This document shows, in pieces, positions 8,554 through 17,289 of a stretch of DNA of 64,000 nucleotides (its first letter is position 1; each line of letters starts with the position of its first letter). Origin of the DNA: Bryobacteraceae bacterium (GTDB lineage: Bacteria > Acidobacteriota > Terriglobia > Bryobacterales > Bryobacteraceae); NCBI GenBank assembly GCA_947458745.1, contig CANGYQ010000005.1:186001-250000 (forward strand), in the 5' to 3' direction. A model generated the notes under the pieces. The model was given only the letters and a program-made list of their open reading frames with translations, made no database searches and had not been told where the DNA came from. Both the position numbers and the translations under genes were made by a program.

Positions 8554-9543
8554 ATGAGCACCACGGGGACCGCTGCCCGCACTGCGGATAAACGGATTGT
8601 TTTGTTGAGCCCGCGCGGATTCTGCGCTGGCGTCGTCAGAGCCATCGATGTCGTCAAGATTGCACTGGAAGCCTACGGCGCGCCGATCTACGTGCGGCGT
8701 GAGATTGTCCACAACAAGCATGTGGTGGACGACCTCCGCGCTTCCGGGGCGATTTTCGTCGAGGAACTGGATGAAGTGCCGGTGGGAGCCCGGGCAATCT
8801 TCTCGGCCCATGGCGTTTCGCCGGCCGTCCGGGCGGAAGCGGTTGCCCGCCAGTTGAACGTGATCGATGCCACGTGCCCCTTGGTCACCAAGGTCCACCT
8901 GGAGGCAAAGAAATTTGCTCGCCAGGGCTTCACCATTGTTCTGATCGGCCACAAGCATCACGAAGAAGTGGCCGGCACGATGGGCGAAGAGCCGGATTCC
9001 ATGGTGCTGGTGGAGACGGTGGCCGACGTGGACCAGCTGGAACTGGCCAATCCCGCCAAGGTCTCCTACCTAACCCAGACCACACTGTCACTGGATGAAA
9101 CCCGCGACATCGTGGCCCGTTTGCATGAGCGGTTTCCCGCCATTGTCGGGCCCAAGTCGCAGGATATCTGCTACGCGACGGAGAATCGGCAGATCGCCGT
9201 CAAGGCCGTGGCCCCGCTGTGTGACCTGTTGCTAGTGGTGGGCAGCCAGAATAGTTCCAATTCCCGGCGTCTGGTGGAAGTTTGCGAAAAAGCGGGCGTA
9301 CCGGCCTATCTGGTGGACGATGAGCGCGATGTCAATCCAGCCTGGCTCGTTGGCGTCAACACGGTGGCTGTGACCGCGGGTGCTTCGGCCCCGGAAAATC
9401 TGGTGGCGGAACTGGTGGCGTCTCTCCAGGGCCGCGGATATAGCGCCTTGGAGCAGATGGACGTAAAGGAGGAAGACGTCCGCTTCTCGTTGCCACCTGA
9501 ACTCATGCAGATCTCCGCCGCGCCCCGCGTTTCGGCGTCATGA
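8554..9543 (+). CDS. ispH: 4-hydroxy-3-methylbut-2-enyl diphosphate reductase
   Basis: 329 residues from the ATG at 8554. An in-frame ATG at 8503 would put the -10 box inside the gene, and its first 17 residues do not fit the family. The three iron-sulfur ligands are Cys24 (PRGFCAGV), Cys108 (ATCPLVTK) and Cys206 (QDICYATENRQ). IspH makes isopentenyl and dimethylallyl diphosphate, the last step of the MEP pathway. It supplies precursors for the squalene made by the downstream hpnC/hpnD genes. Its stop overlaps the start of the cyclase gene (ATGA), so the two are translationally coupled. Confidence 0.96.
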   Translation: MSTTGTAARTADKRIVLLSPRGFCAGVVRAIDVVKIALEAYGAPIYVRREIVHNKHVVDDLRASGAIFVEELDEVPVGARAIFSAHGVSPAVRAEAVARQLNVIDATCPLVTKVHLEAKKFARQGFTIVLIGHKHHEEVAGTMGEEPDSMVLVETVADVDQLELANPAKVSYLTQTTLSLDETRDIVARLHERFPAIVGPKSQDICYATENRQIAVKAVAPLCDLLLVVGSQNSSNSRRLVEVCEKAGVPAYLVDDERDVNPAWLVGVNTVAVTAGASAPENLVAELVASLQGRGYSALEQMDVKEEDVRFSLPPELMQISAAPRVSAS

Positions 9544-11492
9544 GCCCCTCGCTCCACTTAAGCGATCTGGTCTCCGCCGGAGCCTCTCGAACCTCCCTCC
9601 GCGCGGTCGATGCCTTGATGGCGCAGCAGCACCCGCAAGGCTTCTGGTGGGCTGATCTCACGGCGGACACGACACTCGAATCGGACTACATTCTGCTGGA
9701 ACTGTGGCGTCACCCCCCTCAGGGCAGCGTCTGGAACCCTCCCTCCAAGGCCAGAATCGAAAAGGCCGTCCGGTCCATTTTGTCGCGTCAGTTGCCGGAT
9801 GGCGGCTTCAACATCTACGTCGCTGGACCCTCGGAAATCAGCGCCAGCGTGAAGGCCTATTTCGCGTTGAAGCTATCCGGGCAGGACGTGGATGCTGAGC
9901 CGATGGTGCGGCTGCGGCAGCGCATATTGGCGCTCGGTGGCATCCAGGCCGCCAATAGCTACACCAAGCTGAACCTTTCGCTGTTTAACCTCTACCCGCG
10001 TGAGCATGTGCCCAGCGTGCCGCCGGAGTTGATGCTGTTCGGCGACGTCATCTATGAGATGAGTTCCTGGACGCGGGCGATCGTGATCCCGCTGGCCATT
10101 ACTCAAAGCCTCAACACGGGCCGCCCCGCGCCCACCGGCTTTGATCTAAGCGAGATCTTTGCTCCTGGTGTTTCCACCGCGTTTGCCCCGGCCGATAGCC
10201 TCTTCTCCTGGAAGAGTCTGTTCCACAAAGTGGATCGAGTCTTCAAGCTCTGGGAGCGTTTCGGGTCGGAGCAACTGCGCCGTAAGGCCATCAAGAAGGC
10301 CGAAGAGTGGATGCTGGACCGGTTTGCGCACTCCGAAGGCTTGGCCGCCATCTACCCCCCGATGATGTACGCCATCATGGCCCTTGATGTGTTGGGCTAC
10401 CCGGCTGACCACCCGGCGGTAGTGGAAGCGGTGCGGCAGTTTGAGGCGCTGATTGTTGAGGACCAGAACCCGGCCCCCGGGGGCGCGGATGCCGAGGCGA
10501 AGTTCTTTTTTCAGCCCTGCTTTTCAGTGGTGTGGGATACCGCCATCGCCGCCTATGCGTTAGGCGAAACCGGTGTGGCCCCCACTGACGCCATGCGCCG
10601 CTGCGGAGACTGGCTGCTGACCAAAGAGTGCCGCCGCAAGGGCGATTGGTCGGTGAAGCGGCCGGACCTGGAGCCCTCGGGTTGGTATTTCGAGTTCGCC
10701 AACGAGTTTTATCCCGACATCGACGACACCGCCATGGTGCTGCTGGCGCTTTGGCACACCGGCGCTTCCGATCAGGCGGCGTTGGATGCTTGTGTCGACC
10801 GGGCCAAGAAGTGGCTGCTCGGGATGCAGTCCTCCGATGGCGGTTGGGCGGCGTTTGATGTGGACAACAACTGGCAGTTCTTGAGTGACGTCCCCTTCGC
10901 CGACCACAATGCGATGCTGGACCCCACCTGCCCGGACATCACGGGCCGGGTCATGGAAGCTTTGTGCCGCTGGGGTGTTCCGGCCGATAACCCGGCCATC
11001 CAGCGAGGGGTGGAGTACCTGCTGAAAACGCAAGAAGCCGATGGCAGCTGGTATGGCCGCTGGGGTGTGGATTACATCTACGGCACATTTCTCGCGCTGC
11101 GCGGTCTCAAGGCGGCTGGTTACAGTGACCGTGAGGCTTCGGTGCTGCGCGCCGGGGAATGGCTGCGCTCGATCCAGAACGCCGATGGTGGGTGGGGCGA
11201 AAGCTGCGAATCTTACGACAAGAATGCCTTCATTCCCGCGCCTTCTACTCCGTCTCAGACTGCCTGGGCGGTACTGGGTCTATTGGCCGGGGGCGATGAA
11301 ACTTCTTCCAGCGTGATGAAGGGCGTACAGCATCTTACCGAAACCCAACAAGCCGATGGCTTGTGGCGCGAAGCGCTGGCGACGGGTACGGGTTTCCCGC
11401 GCGTCTTTTACCTCAACTACCATCTCTACCGGAATTCGTTCCCGGTGCTGGCGCTGGGCGAGTTTTTGAAGCGGCGGCCGCCTTCCGACTAG
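9540..11492 (+). CDS. shc: Squalene-hopene cyclase
   Basis: 650 residues, the usual length. The proton-donating DXDD motif is D393-I-D395-D396 (YPDIDDTAMV). Several QW repeats are present (QQHPQGFWWADL, LPDGGFNIY, QSSDGGWAAF, QEADGSWYGRW, QNADGGWGES). The enzyme cyclises squalene to hopene and hopanol at the inner membrane. The ATG overlaps the ispH stop by four bases. It commits isoprenoid flux to hopanoids and is the second gene of the operon. Confidence 0.97.
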   Translation: MSPSLHLSDLVSAGASRTSLRAVDALMAQQHPQGFWWADLTADTTLESDYILLELWRHPPQGSVWNPPSKARIEKAVRSILSRQLPDGGFNIYVAGPSEISASVKAYFALKLSGQDVDAEPMVRLRQRILALGGIQAANSYTKLNLSLFNLYPREHVPSVPPELMLFGDVIYEMSSWTRAIVIPLAITQSLNTGRPAPTGFDLSEIFAPGVSTAFAPADSLFSWKSLFHKVDRVFKLWERFGSEQLRRKAIKKAEEWMLDRFAHSEGLAAIYPPMMYAIMALDVLGYPADHPAVVEAVRQFEALIVEDQNPAPGGADAEAKFFFQPCFSVVWDTAIAAYALGETGVAPTDAMRRCGDWLLTKECRRKGDWSVKRPDLEPSGWYFEFANEFYPDIDDTAMVLLALWHTGASDQAALDACVDRAKKWLLGMQSSDGGWAAFDVDNNWQFLSDVPFADHNAMLDPTCPDITGRVMEALCRWGVPADNPAIQRGVEYLLKTQEADGSWYGRWGVDYIYGTFLALRGLKAAGYSDREASVLRAGEWLRSIQNADGGWGESCESYDKNAFIPAPSTPSQTAWAVLGLLAGGDETSSSVMKGVQHLTETQQADGLWREALATGTGFPRVFYLNYHLYRNSFPVLALGEFLKRRPPSD

Positions 11493-11559
11493 TTGGTCAG
11501 CGGGCCAATCAACCGGGGGCCTTGACGCGCCCTGGTTCTTGGCCCCACACTTTTCTCCT

Positions 11560-12531
11560 GTGAAGCCTACTCTCGTTACCGGAGCCACCGGCTTTGTCGG
11601 CTGGCACGTGGCCCGCACTCTACTGGAGCGCGGCCATCGGGTCCGCGCGCTCACCCGCGGCAAACCGGTGCCGGAGCTGGATGTCGAGGTGGTCACTGGC
11701 GATCTGCGGGATCGGGCGTCGCTGGATCGGGCAGTGGCCGGTTGCGGGGCCGTCTTCCACGTGGCGGCGGATTACCGCTTGTGGGCCAAGGATCCGCAGG
11801 AGCTTTACCGCTCCAACGTCGATGGCACGATGCACTTGCTCGAAGCCTCCCGCGATGCCCTGGTGGACCGCGTCGTTTACACTTCCACCGTGGGCTGCAT
11901 TGGCGTCGAGGGGCACGCCGCGGGAACCGAGGATGCGGCAACTACGCTCGATGGCATGCAGGGGGCGTATAAGCGGTCGAAGTATCTGGCGGAGCTGGCG
12001 GTGATCAACTTCGCTCACACCGGGTTCCCGGTGGTGATTGTCAACCCCACCGCCCCCGTGGGCGACCACGACTTTAAGCCGACGCCGACGGGCAAGATTA
12101 CGCTGGACTACCTAACCGGCCAGATGCCCGCCTTCGTTGACACGGGCCTGAATCTGGTGGATGTCCGGGACGTGGCCCAAGGACACTTGCTGGCCCTGGA
12201 TCATGGCCGTTCGGCGGAGCGCTACATTCTGGGAGCGGAGAACCTGACGCTGGAGGGCATCTGCCAGATCCTGGAAGAGGTCAGCGGGCGGCCCGCGCCG
12301 AAGCTTAGGATTCCACACTGGGTGGCCTACATGGCCGGCTACGCCAGTTCCGCCTGGGCTTCCGTGAGCGGTGAGCCCCCCCGAGTCCCCATCGACGCGG
12401 TGCGCATGTCCGCCAAGAAAATGTGGGTCTCGCATGAGAAGGCCACGCGCCAGCTGGGCTATCAGCCCGGCCCGGCCCGGGAAGCTCTGCGCCGGGCGGT
12501 GGAATGGTTTCGCGAGCATGGCTACACTTAA
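11560..12531 (+). CDS. hpnA: Hopanoid-associated sugar epimerase HpnA
   Basis: 323 residues from the GTG at 11560 (MKPTLVTGATGFVG); a TTG at 11539 would add seven residues before the Rossmann motif. This is an extended-SDR protein: GATGFVG binds NAD(P) and YKRSK is the catalytic YxxxK. HpnA is regularly found in hopanoid operons as an NAD-dependent epimerase/dehydratase, but its exact substrate is unsettled. A GGGGCC/GGCCCC inverted repeat lies just upstream in the 67-base gap after shc. Confidence 0.85.
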   Translation: MKPTLVTGATGFVGWHVARTLLERGHRVRALTRGKPVPELDVEVVTGDLRDRASLDRAVAGCGAVFHVAADYRLWAKDPQELYRSNVDGTMHLLEASRDALVDRVVYTSTVGCIGVEGHAAGTEDAATTLDGMQGAYKRSKYLAELAVINFAHTGFPVVIVNPTAPVGDHDFKPTPTGKITLDYLTGQMPAFVDTGLNLVDVRDVAQGHLLALDHGRSAERYILGAENLTLEGICQILEEVSGRPAPKLRIPHWVAYMAGYASSAWASVSGEPPRVPIDAVRMSAKKMWVSHEKATRQLGYQPGPAREALRRAVEWFREHGYT

Positions 12532-12585
12532 CCGCGCCTCGAGTCGGGTGAGCCCACCAGGATCGATCTACGAGGCCATCACGCA

Positions 12586-13302
12586 ATGACAATTCTGTTA
12601 ATCGCGGCCGAGGCGCGGGAGTTGGCGGGCGTCCTCAAGCGGGTGGCCCACTACCCGGCGGAGGGGATGCCCATCCGGTTCGTGCGCGTGGGACAATGGG
12701 GACAACACCGGTTGATCTGTGCTGCCGATGGACCGGGATCGGAGCTTGCGGGTAAGGCAGCAGAAGTGGCTTTGGAGCGGTTCCATCCGGACCTGATCTG
12801 GAGCGTGGGCCTCTGCGGAGCGTTGGATGACGCTCTGGTTGCCGGCGAGGTGTTAACGGCAACGGAGGTGGTGCACGCATCGAGCGGGACAAGATTCCCG
12901 GCCGGTGGATCGCCCGTCAGCCGCAGCGACGGGAAGAAGGAGACGGGTAGAGCTATCGTGGTTGTTAGCCAGGATCGTGTCGCGTCCACGATGGCAGAGA
13001 AGCGTCGTTTGCGCTCTCTGGGGGCCATTGTGGAAATGGAAGCAGCGGCGGTGGCCCGTGTGGCCGGCCGGGCGAAAGTTCCCTTTGGATGCGTGAAGGC
13101 CGTGAGTGACCTGGCCAGCGAAGGTTTCCAGCTAGACCTCAACGCCGCCCGGGGCCCGGACGGACGGTTCCGGACCACGCATATCTTGTGGGACGCTCTG
13201 CGGAATCCTTTGAAAGGCTTGCCGGAATTGTGGCGATTGAATGGCCGCAGCCGGCAGGCAGCAGAAAATTTGGGAGAGTTCATTGTCAACTGTCCAGTCT
13301 GA
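12586..13302 (+). CDS. hpnG: Hopanoid-associated phosphorylase HpnG (adenosylhopane cleavage)
   Basis: 238 residues of the nucleoside-phosphorylase fold, with SVGLCGAL, the ATEVVHASSG strand and VEMEAAAVARVA, which carries the ribose-binding Glu. In characterised bacteria HpnG releases adenine from adenosylhopane, leading to ribosylhopane, the precursor of bacteriohopanetetrol. Its presence implies side-chain-extended hopanoids, although hpnH, which makes adenosylhopane, is not in the window. The 3' end overlaps the downstream dehydrogenase by 20 bases. Confidence 0.85.
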   Translation: MTILLIAAEARELAGVLKRVAHYPAEGMPIRFVRVGQWGQHRLICAADGPGSELAGKAAEVALERFHPDLIWSVGLCGALDDALVAGEVLTATEVVHASSGTRFPAGGSPVSRSDGKKETGRAIVVVSQDRVASTMAEKRRLRSLGAIVEMEAAAVARVAGRAKVPFGCVKAVSDLASEGFQLDLNAARGPDGRFRTTHILWDALRNPLKGLPELWRLNGRSRQAAENLGEFIVNCPV

Positions 13303-14395
13303 GCCGGAACAGGTGGCGCCTATCGCCACTCCGGCGCTGATGAAGGCCGCCGTCTATCGTGGCCAGGGTGAAGTCCGCCTGGAATCGATCGCGCTGCCTG
13401 AGATCGGCCCAGGTGAGATCCTAATTCGGGTGGAAGCCTGCGGCATCTGCCATACCGACCTGAAGAAGGTGGAGTACGACCTGCTCCCCCCGCCCCGGGT
13501 GTATGGGCATGAAACCGCCGGGGTGGTGGCCCAGGTGGGCCCTGGCGTCACGCGGTTTGCCCCGGGTGACCGGGTCATCGCTTTTCACCACATTCCGTGC
13601 GGCGATTGTTTTTATTGCCAGCGCAAGCTCTACGCCCAATGTGCGGTTTACAAACGAGTCGGCGTGACGGCCGGCTTTGAGGCGGCCGGCGGTGGCTTTT
13701 CGCAGTATGTCCGGGTGATGGATTGGATTGTGGAACGGGGCGTCGAGAAGATTCCCGACGGCGTTTCTTTTGAGCAGGCTTCCTTTGTCGAGCCCGTCAA
13801 TACCTGCGTCAAAGCTGTCCATCAGGCCCGTCCGCAGCCTGGCGATCTGGTCGCCATTCTCGGTCAGGGGCCCATTGGGCTGATCTTTACCATGTTGATT
13901 CGCCGGTTGGGCTGCCGGATCCTCGCCACCGATACCATGCCCCGACGCCTGGAGTTGGCGCGCCGCTTTGGGGCCGATCAGGCCGTCAATCCGCGGGAGC
14001 AGGACGTGCCGGCTCTCGCCAAGCAGATGAGTGATGGCCGCGGGGCCGATCTGGTAATTCTGGCCACGTCCGCGCCCGGTTTGGTGGAGCAGGCCGTGCG
14101 TGCCTCCCGTCCGGGAGCCCAAATTCTACTATTTGCCCAAACTTCGGATCAGGAAAGAATCGATTTGTCCGGTGCGGACATCTGCAAGGATGAGAGATTG
14201 ATGTATGGTTGCTACTCAGCATCAGTCGATCTGCAAAAGGAGTCAGCGGATCTTGTTTTCAGTGGAGAATTGCCGGTGGCGCAGTTGATCTCGCATTGCC
14301 TGCCGCTCGAACAGATCGCCGAAGGTTTCGATCTGGCATTGCATCCGACCGGGGAATCATTGAAAATCGTAGTACAGCCTCAAAGGGGCTTGTAG
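13283..14395 (+). CDS. Zinc-dependent medium-chain dehydrogenase in the hopanoid operon (first of two)
   Basis: 370 residues from the TTG at 13283, chosen because GGGAGAG lies five bases upstream and the protein then reads MSTVQSEPEQ. An ATG at 13340 is the alternative. Catalytic zinc ligands are visible in CGICHTD and GHETAG. The four structural-zinc cysteines are in PCGDCFYCQ...C, and the NAD(P)-binding loop is GQGPIG. The type is that of polyol or alcohol dehydrogenases. The start lies within hpnG and the stop shares one base with the next dehydrogenase, so the three are translationally coupled. I infer a role in hopanoid side-chain reduction; the substrate is not known. Confidence 0.85.
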   Translation: MSTVQSEPEQVAPIATPALMKAAVYRGQGEVRLESIALPEIGPGEILIRVEACGICHTDLKKVEYDLLPPPRVYGHETAGVVAQVGPGVTRFAPGDRVIAFHHIPCGDCFYCQRKLYAQCAVYKRVGVTAGFEAAGGGFSQYVRVMDWIVERGVEKIPDGVSFEQASFVEPVNTCVKAVHQARPQPGDLVAILGQGPIGLIFTMLIRRLGCRILATDTMPRRLELARRFGADQAVNPREQDVPALAKQMSDGRGADLVILATSAPGLVEQAVRASRPGAQILLFAQTSDQERIDLSGADICKDERLMYGCYSASVDLQKESADLVFSGELPVAQLISHCLPLEQIAEGFDLALHPTGESLKIVVQPQRGL

Positions 14396-15450
14396 TGGAT
14401 ATCTCACCTCGCACCAACAAGATGCTCGCGGCCGTGCTGTACGGCAAAGAGCAAGTAAAAGTCGAACCCGTAGCTGTCCCCCAAATTGGGCCCGGAGATC
14501 TGCTGGTTAGGGTCAAGGCGGCCCTCACCTGCGGCACCGACGTGAAGGTTTTCCGCCGTGGCTACCATGCCCGCATGATCGTTCCGCCCGCCTTGTTTGG
14601 ACATGAATTAGCCGGGGACATCGTCGCGACTGGCGATCAGGTGACCCGTTTTCACCCTGGACAGAGGATCATGGCGGCCAATTCGGCCCCCTGCGGCGTC
14701 TGCTTCTACTGCAAGAAGGGTGTTGAGAACCTATGTGAGGATTTGCTCTTCAACAATGGCGCCTATGCTGAGTACATTCGTATTCCTTCGCGCATTGTTG
14801 AACGCAATACCTATGAGCTGGCCGCCCATGTCAGCTACCAGGACGCGGCACTAGCGGAACCGCTGGCTTGCGTATTGCGCGGTGTTGAGGAAACGGTGAT
14901 CAACCCGGGCGACAACGTCGTGGTGATTGGTCTGGGCCCGATTGGGTTGATGTTCGTTCGCGTGGCTGCCCTCCGTGGCGCGCGAGTGATTGCGATCGGC
15001 CGCCGGCCCACCCAACTGGATCGCGCCGGGGCACTGGGCGCGCAGGTGTTGCTCACCGCGGATGACTCGCTGAATTTAGTGACCGCCGTCCGCGACGTCA
15101 CCAAGGATCATGGCGCCGATGTCGCCATTGAAGCTGTCGGGTCACCCCAGACTTGGCAAGAAGCCGTCCAAATGGTCCGCCGTGGTGGTACGGTCAATTT
15201 CTTCGGTGGCTGCCCGTCGGATACCACGGTGCCGATCGATACCCAGCATCTGCACTACTCCGAGATCACGCTGAAGGCCAGCTTCCACCACACCCCGAAG
15301 CATATCCGGGCCGCCCTGGAGATGATCTCCGCCGGCCATGTCACCGCGCGCCAGTTTGTCAACCGCGAAGAGCCGCTGTCGAAGCTGCTTGATGTGTTTA
15401 AGCACCTGATGTCGCACAACGGCCACTTGAAGACGGCCATCATTCCGTAA
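14395..15450 (+). CDS. Zinc-dependent medium-chain dehydrogenase in the hopanoid operon (second of two)
   Basis: 351 residues from a GTG at 14395 whose G is the last base of the previous gene's TAG. AAAGGGG six bases upstream is a clear ribosome-binding site. Motifs are CGTDVK, GHELAGD, the structural-zinc set PCGVCFYCKKGVENLC and the coenzyme loop GLGPIG. It resembles sorbitol/threonine-dehydrogenase-like enzymes and is clearly a distant paralogue of the preceding gene. The two may form a hetero-oligomer or act in sequence on the same hopanoid. The gene ends five bases before hpnC. Substrate unknown. Confidence 0.87.
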   Translation: MDISPRTNKMLAAVLYGKEQVKVEPVAVPQIGPGDLLVRVKAALTCGTDVKVFRRGYHARMIVPPALFGHELAGDIVATGDQVTRFHPGQRIMAANSAPCGVCFYCKKGVENLCEDLLFNNGAYAEYIRIPSRIVERNTYELAAHVSYQDAALAEPLACVLRGVEETVINPGDNVVVIGLGPIGLMFVRVAALRGARVIAIGRRPTQLDRAGALGAQVLLTADDSLNLVTAVRDVTKDHGADVAIEAVGSPQTWQEAVQMVRRGGTVNFFGGCPSDTTVPIDTQHLHYSEITLKASFHHTPKHIRAALEMISAGHVTARQFVNREEPLSKLLDVFKHLMSHNGHLKTAIIP

Positions 15451-15455
15451 AGCCA

Positions 15456-16388
15456 GTGTCCGCCGGACCCGCGCCGCAACTCGAACCCAAGGACTTCGTT
15501 CGGCAACCTCAATTGCTGCAACGCACCTATTCGCTGAGCGAAGCGGAAGCCTATACCCGTTGGCTGGCCACGCACCACTACGAGAACTTCCACGTGGTCA
15601 GCTTTTTGCTGCCTCCGCATCTGCACCAGGACTTCTACAACGTCTACTCGTTTTGCCGGTGGGCGGATGACCTGGGGGATGAGTTGGGGGATCGCCAGGA
15701 GAGCCTCCGGATGCTGGCCTGGTGGCGGCAGCAGTTGCAGGCGATGTATCGCGGCGATGTACAACACCCGGTTTTCGTCGCCCTCCAAGGGACCGCGCAA
15801 CGCCGGCAGCTACCCATTGAGCCCTTTGACGATCTGATCCAGGCGTTCGAACAGGATCAGGTGAAGTCACGGTATGCCAATTGGGCCGAACTGGAGGACT
15901 ACTGCCGGCGGTCTGCTAACCCGGTCGGGCGTCTGGTGTTGTTGCTGTGCGGATACCGCGACACCGTGCGGTTCCGTCAATCCGATGCCACCTGCACCGG
16001 CTTGCAACTGGCCAACTTCTGGCAGGATGTGACGGTGGATTGGTCCAAGGATCGTGTCTACCTGCCCCAGGATCTGCTGGCGCGTCACGGAGTGCCGGAA
16101 GCTGATATCGCCGCCCGGCGTTTTTCGCCGGCCTTTCGCGCCGCCATGCGTGAGGCCGTGGAGCGCGCCCGGCAAAGCTTTGCCGAAGGCGCCCCCCTGG
16201 CCCGCTCGCTGGACCCGCGTCTGGCGCTCGACATTGAGCTGTTCACCCGTGGCGGCCTGGCCATCCTCAGCAAAATCGAGAGTCAAGGCTATGATGTATT
16301 AAAAGCCCGTCCCCGCATCAGCAAGCTGGAGCGCGTCATGTTGCTACTGAAAGGATTGGCCGGCTGGGCTATTTCCCGGGCCGCCTGA
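15456..16388 (+). CDS. hpnC: Hydroxysqualene synthase HpnC
   Basis: 310 residues from a GTG. It is a trans-isoprenyl diphosphate synthase of the squalene/phytoene synthase type with two Asp-rich motifs: WADDLGDE (about residue 72) and NFWQDVTVDWSKDR (about 190). In the three-enzyme route HpnD makes presqualene diphosphate, HpnC converts it to hydroxysqualene and HpnE reduces that to squalene. HpnC is distinguished from HpnD by its place first in the pair and by sequence such as HHYENFHVVS. It is five bases downstream of the second dehydrogenase. Confidence 0.9.
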   Translation: MSAGPAPQLEPKDFVRQPQLLQRTYSLSEAEAYTRWLATHHYENFHVVSFLLPPHLHQDFYNVYSFCRWADDLGDELGDRQESLRMLAWWRQQLQAMYRGDVQHPVFVALQGTAQRRQLPIEPFDDLIQAFEQDQVKSRYANWAELEDYCRRSANPVGRLVLLLCGYRDTVRFRQSDATCTGLQLANFWQDVTVDWSKDRVYLPQDLLARHGVPEADIAARRFSPAFRAAMREAVERARQSFAEGAPLARSLDPRLALDIELFTRGGLAILSKIESQGYDVLKARPRISKLERVMLLLKGLAGWAISRAA

Positions 16389-16407
16389 CCAATACCTACC
16401 CTCTGCC

Positions 16408-17280
16408 ATGGCCACCGCTGCCTTGTCCGTCACCGTGGCTGACTCATACCGCTGGAGCGCGGCCGAAGCCAAGCGCGAAGCGCGCAACTTCTATTACGCC
16501 TTCCGCCTGTTGTCGCCGGAAAAGCACCGGGCCATTTGTTCGGTGTATACCTTTTTCCGCATCTCGGATGACCTGGCGGACGACGCCGACCGGACGGTCG
16601 AACAGAAGCAGGAAGCGTTGTCCCAGTGGCGGCGGGATACCCGTAGCGCGCTGGCCGGGCAGTTTCCGCCGCATGCGCTGTGGCCCGGATTTGCCGACGC
16701 CGTTCGCCGGTATGCCATCCCCCACCACGTCTTTGAAGACATGATCGATGGCATGGTCAGCGACCTGGAACCCCGCCGCATCGCCACCTTTGAGGAGCTA
16801 TACCGCTATTGCTACCAGGTGGCCAGCGTCGTTGGCATCAGCGTCATCCATATCTTTGGCTTCACCCACCCGCAAGCGCCCCTGCTGGCGGAAAAATGCG
16901 GCCTCGCCTTTCAGTTGACCAATATCCTGCGCGATGTTCAGGAAGACCTTGACCGGGGCCGGATCTACCTACCGCAAGAGGACCTGGATCGATTTGGCAT
17001 AACTCAGGTGACGGATTCTCCGGCCTTCCGCAATCTGCTCCGCCTGGAAGGCAAGCGTGCGCGTGCCTACTTCGACGAATCCCGGCCGCTGCTCGAAATG
17101 ATTCATCCCGCCAGCCGGGCCTCGCTTCGGGCGCTGATGGAAATCTACTCGACGCTGCTGCATCGCATTGAAGCCCACGACTACGACGTCCTGAACGAGC
17201 GCATCCGCCTGAGTGGTGCGGAAAAGACCTGGGTAATGCTCCGCTCCCTGCTGGCAACCTGGGCCGGAAATCGCGGGTGA
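16408..17280 (+). CDS. hpnD: Presqualene diphosphate synthase HpnD
   Basis: 290 residues of the same fold as HpnC. The Asp-rich motifs are RISDDLADDADR (about 51) and NILRDVQEDLDRGRIYLP (about 171). It condenses two farnesyl diphosphates to presqualene diphosphate. It is the last gene of the operon and ends ten bases from the convergent RDD gene. hpnE, often the third partner, does not follow here, so hydroxysqualene reduction must be encoded elsewhere or by another enzyme. Confidence 0.92.
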   Translation: MATAALSVTVADSYRWSAAEAKREARNFYYAFRLLSPEKHRAICSVYTFFRISDDLADDADRTVEQKQEALSQWRRDTRSALAGQFPPHALWPGFADAVRRYAIPHHVFEDMIDGMVSDLEPRRIATFEELYRYCYQVASVVGISVIHIFGFTHPQAPLLAEKCGLAFQLTNILRDVQEDLDRGRIYLPQEDLDRFGITQVTDSPAFRNLLRLEGKRARAYFDESRPLLEMIHPASRASLRALMEIYSTLLHRIEAHDYDVLNERIRLSGAEKTWVMLRSLLATWAGNRG

Positions 17281-17289
17281 CGGCGGAAC

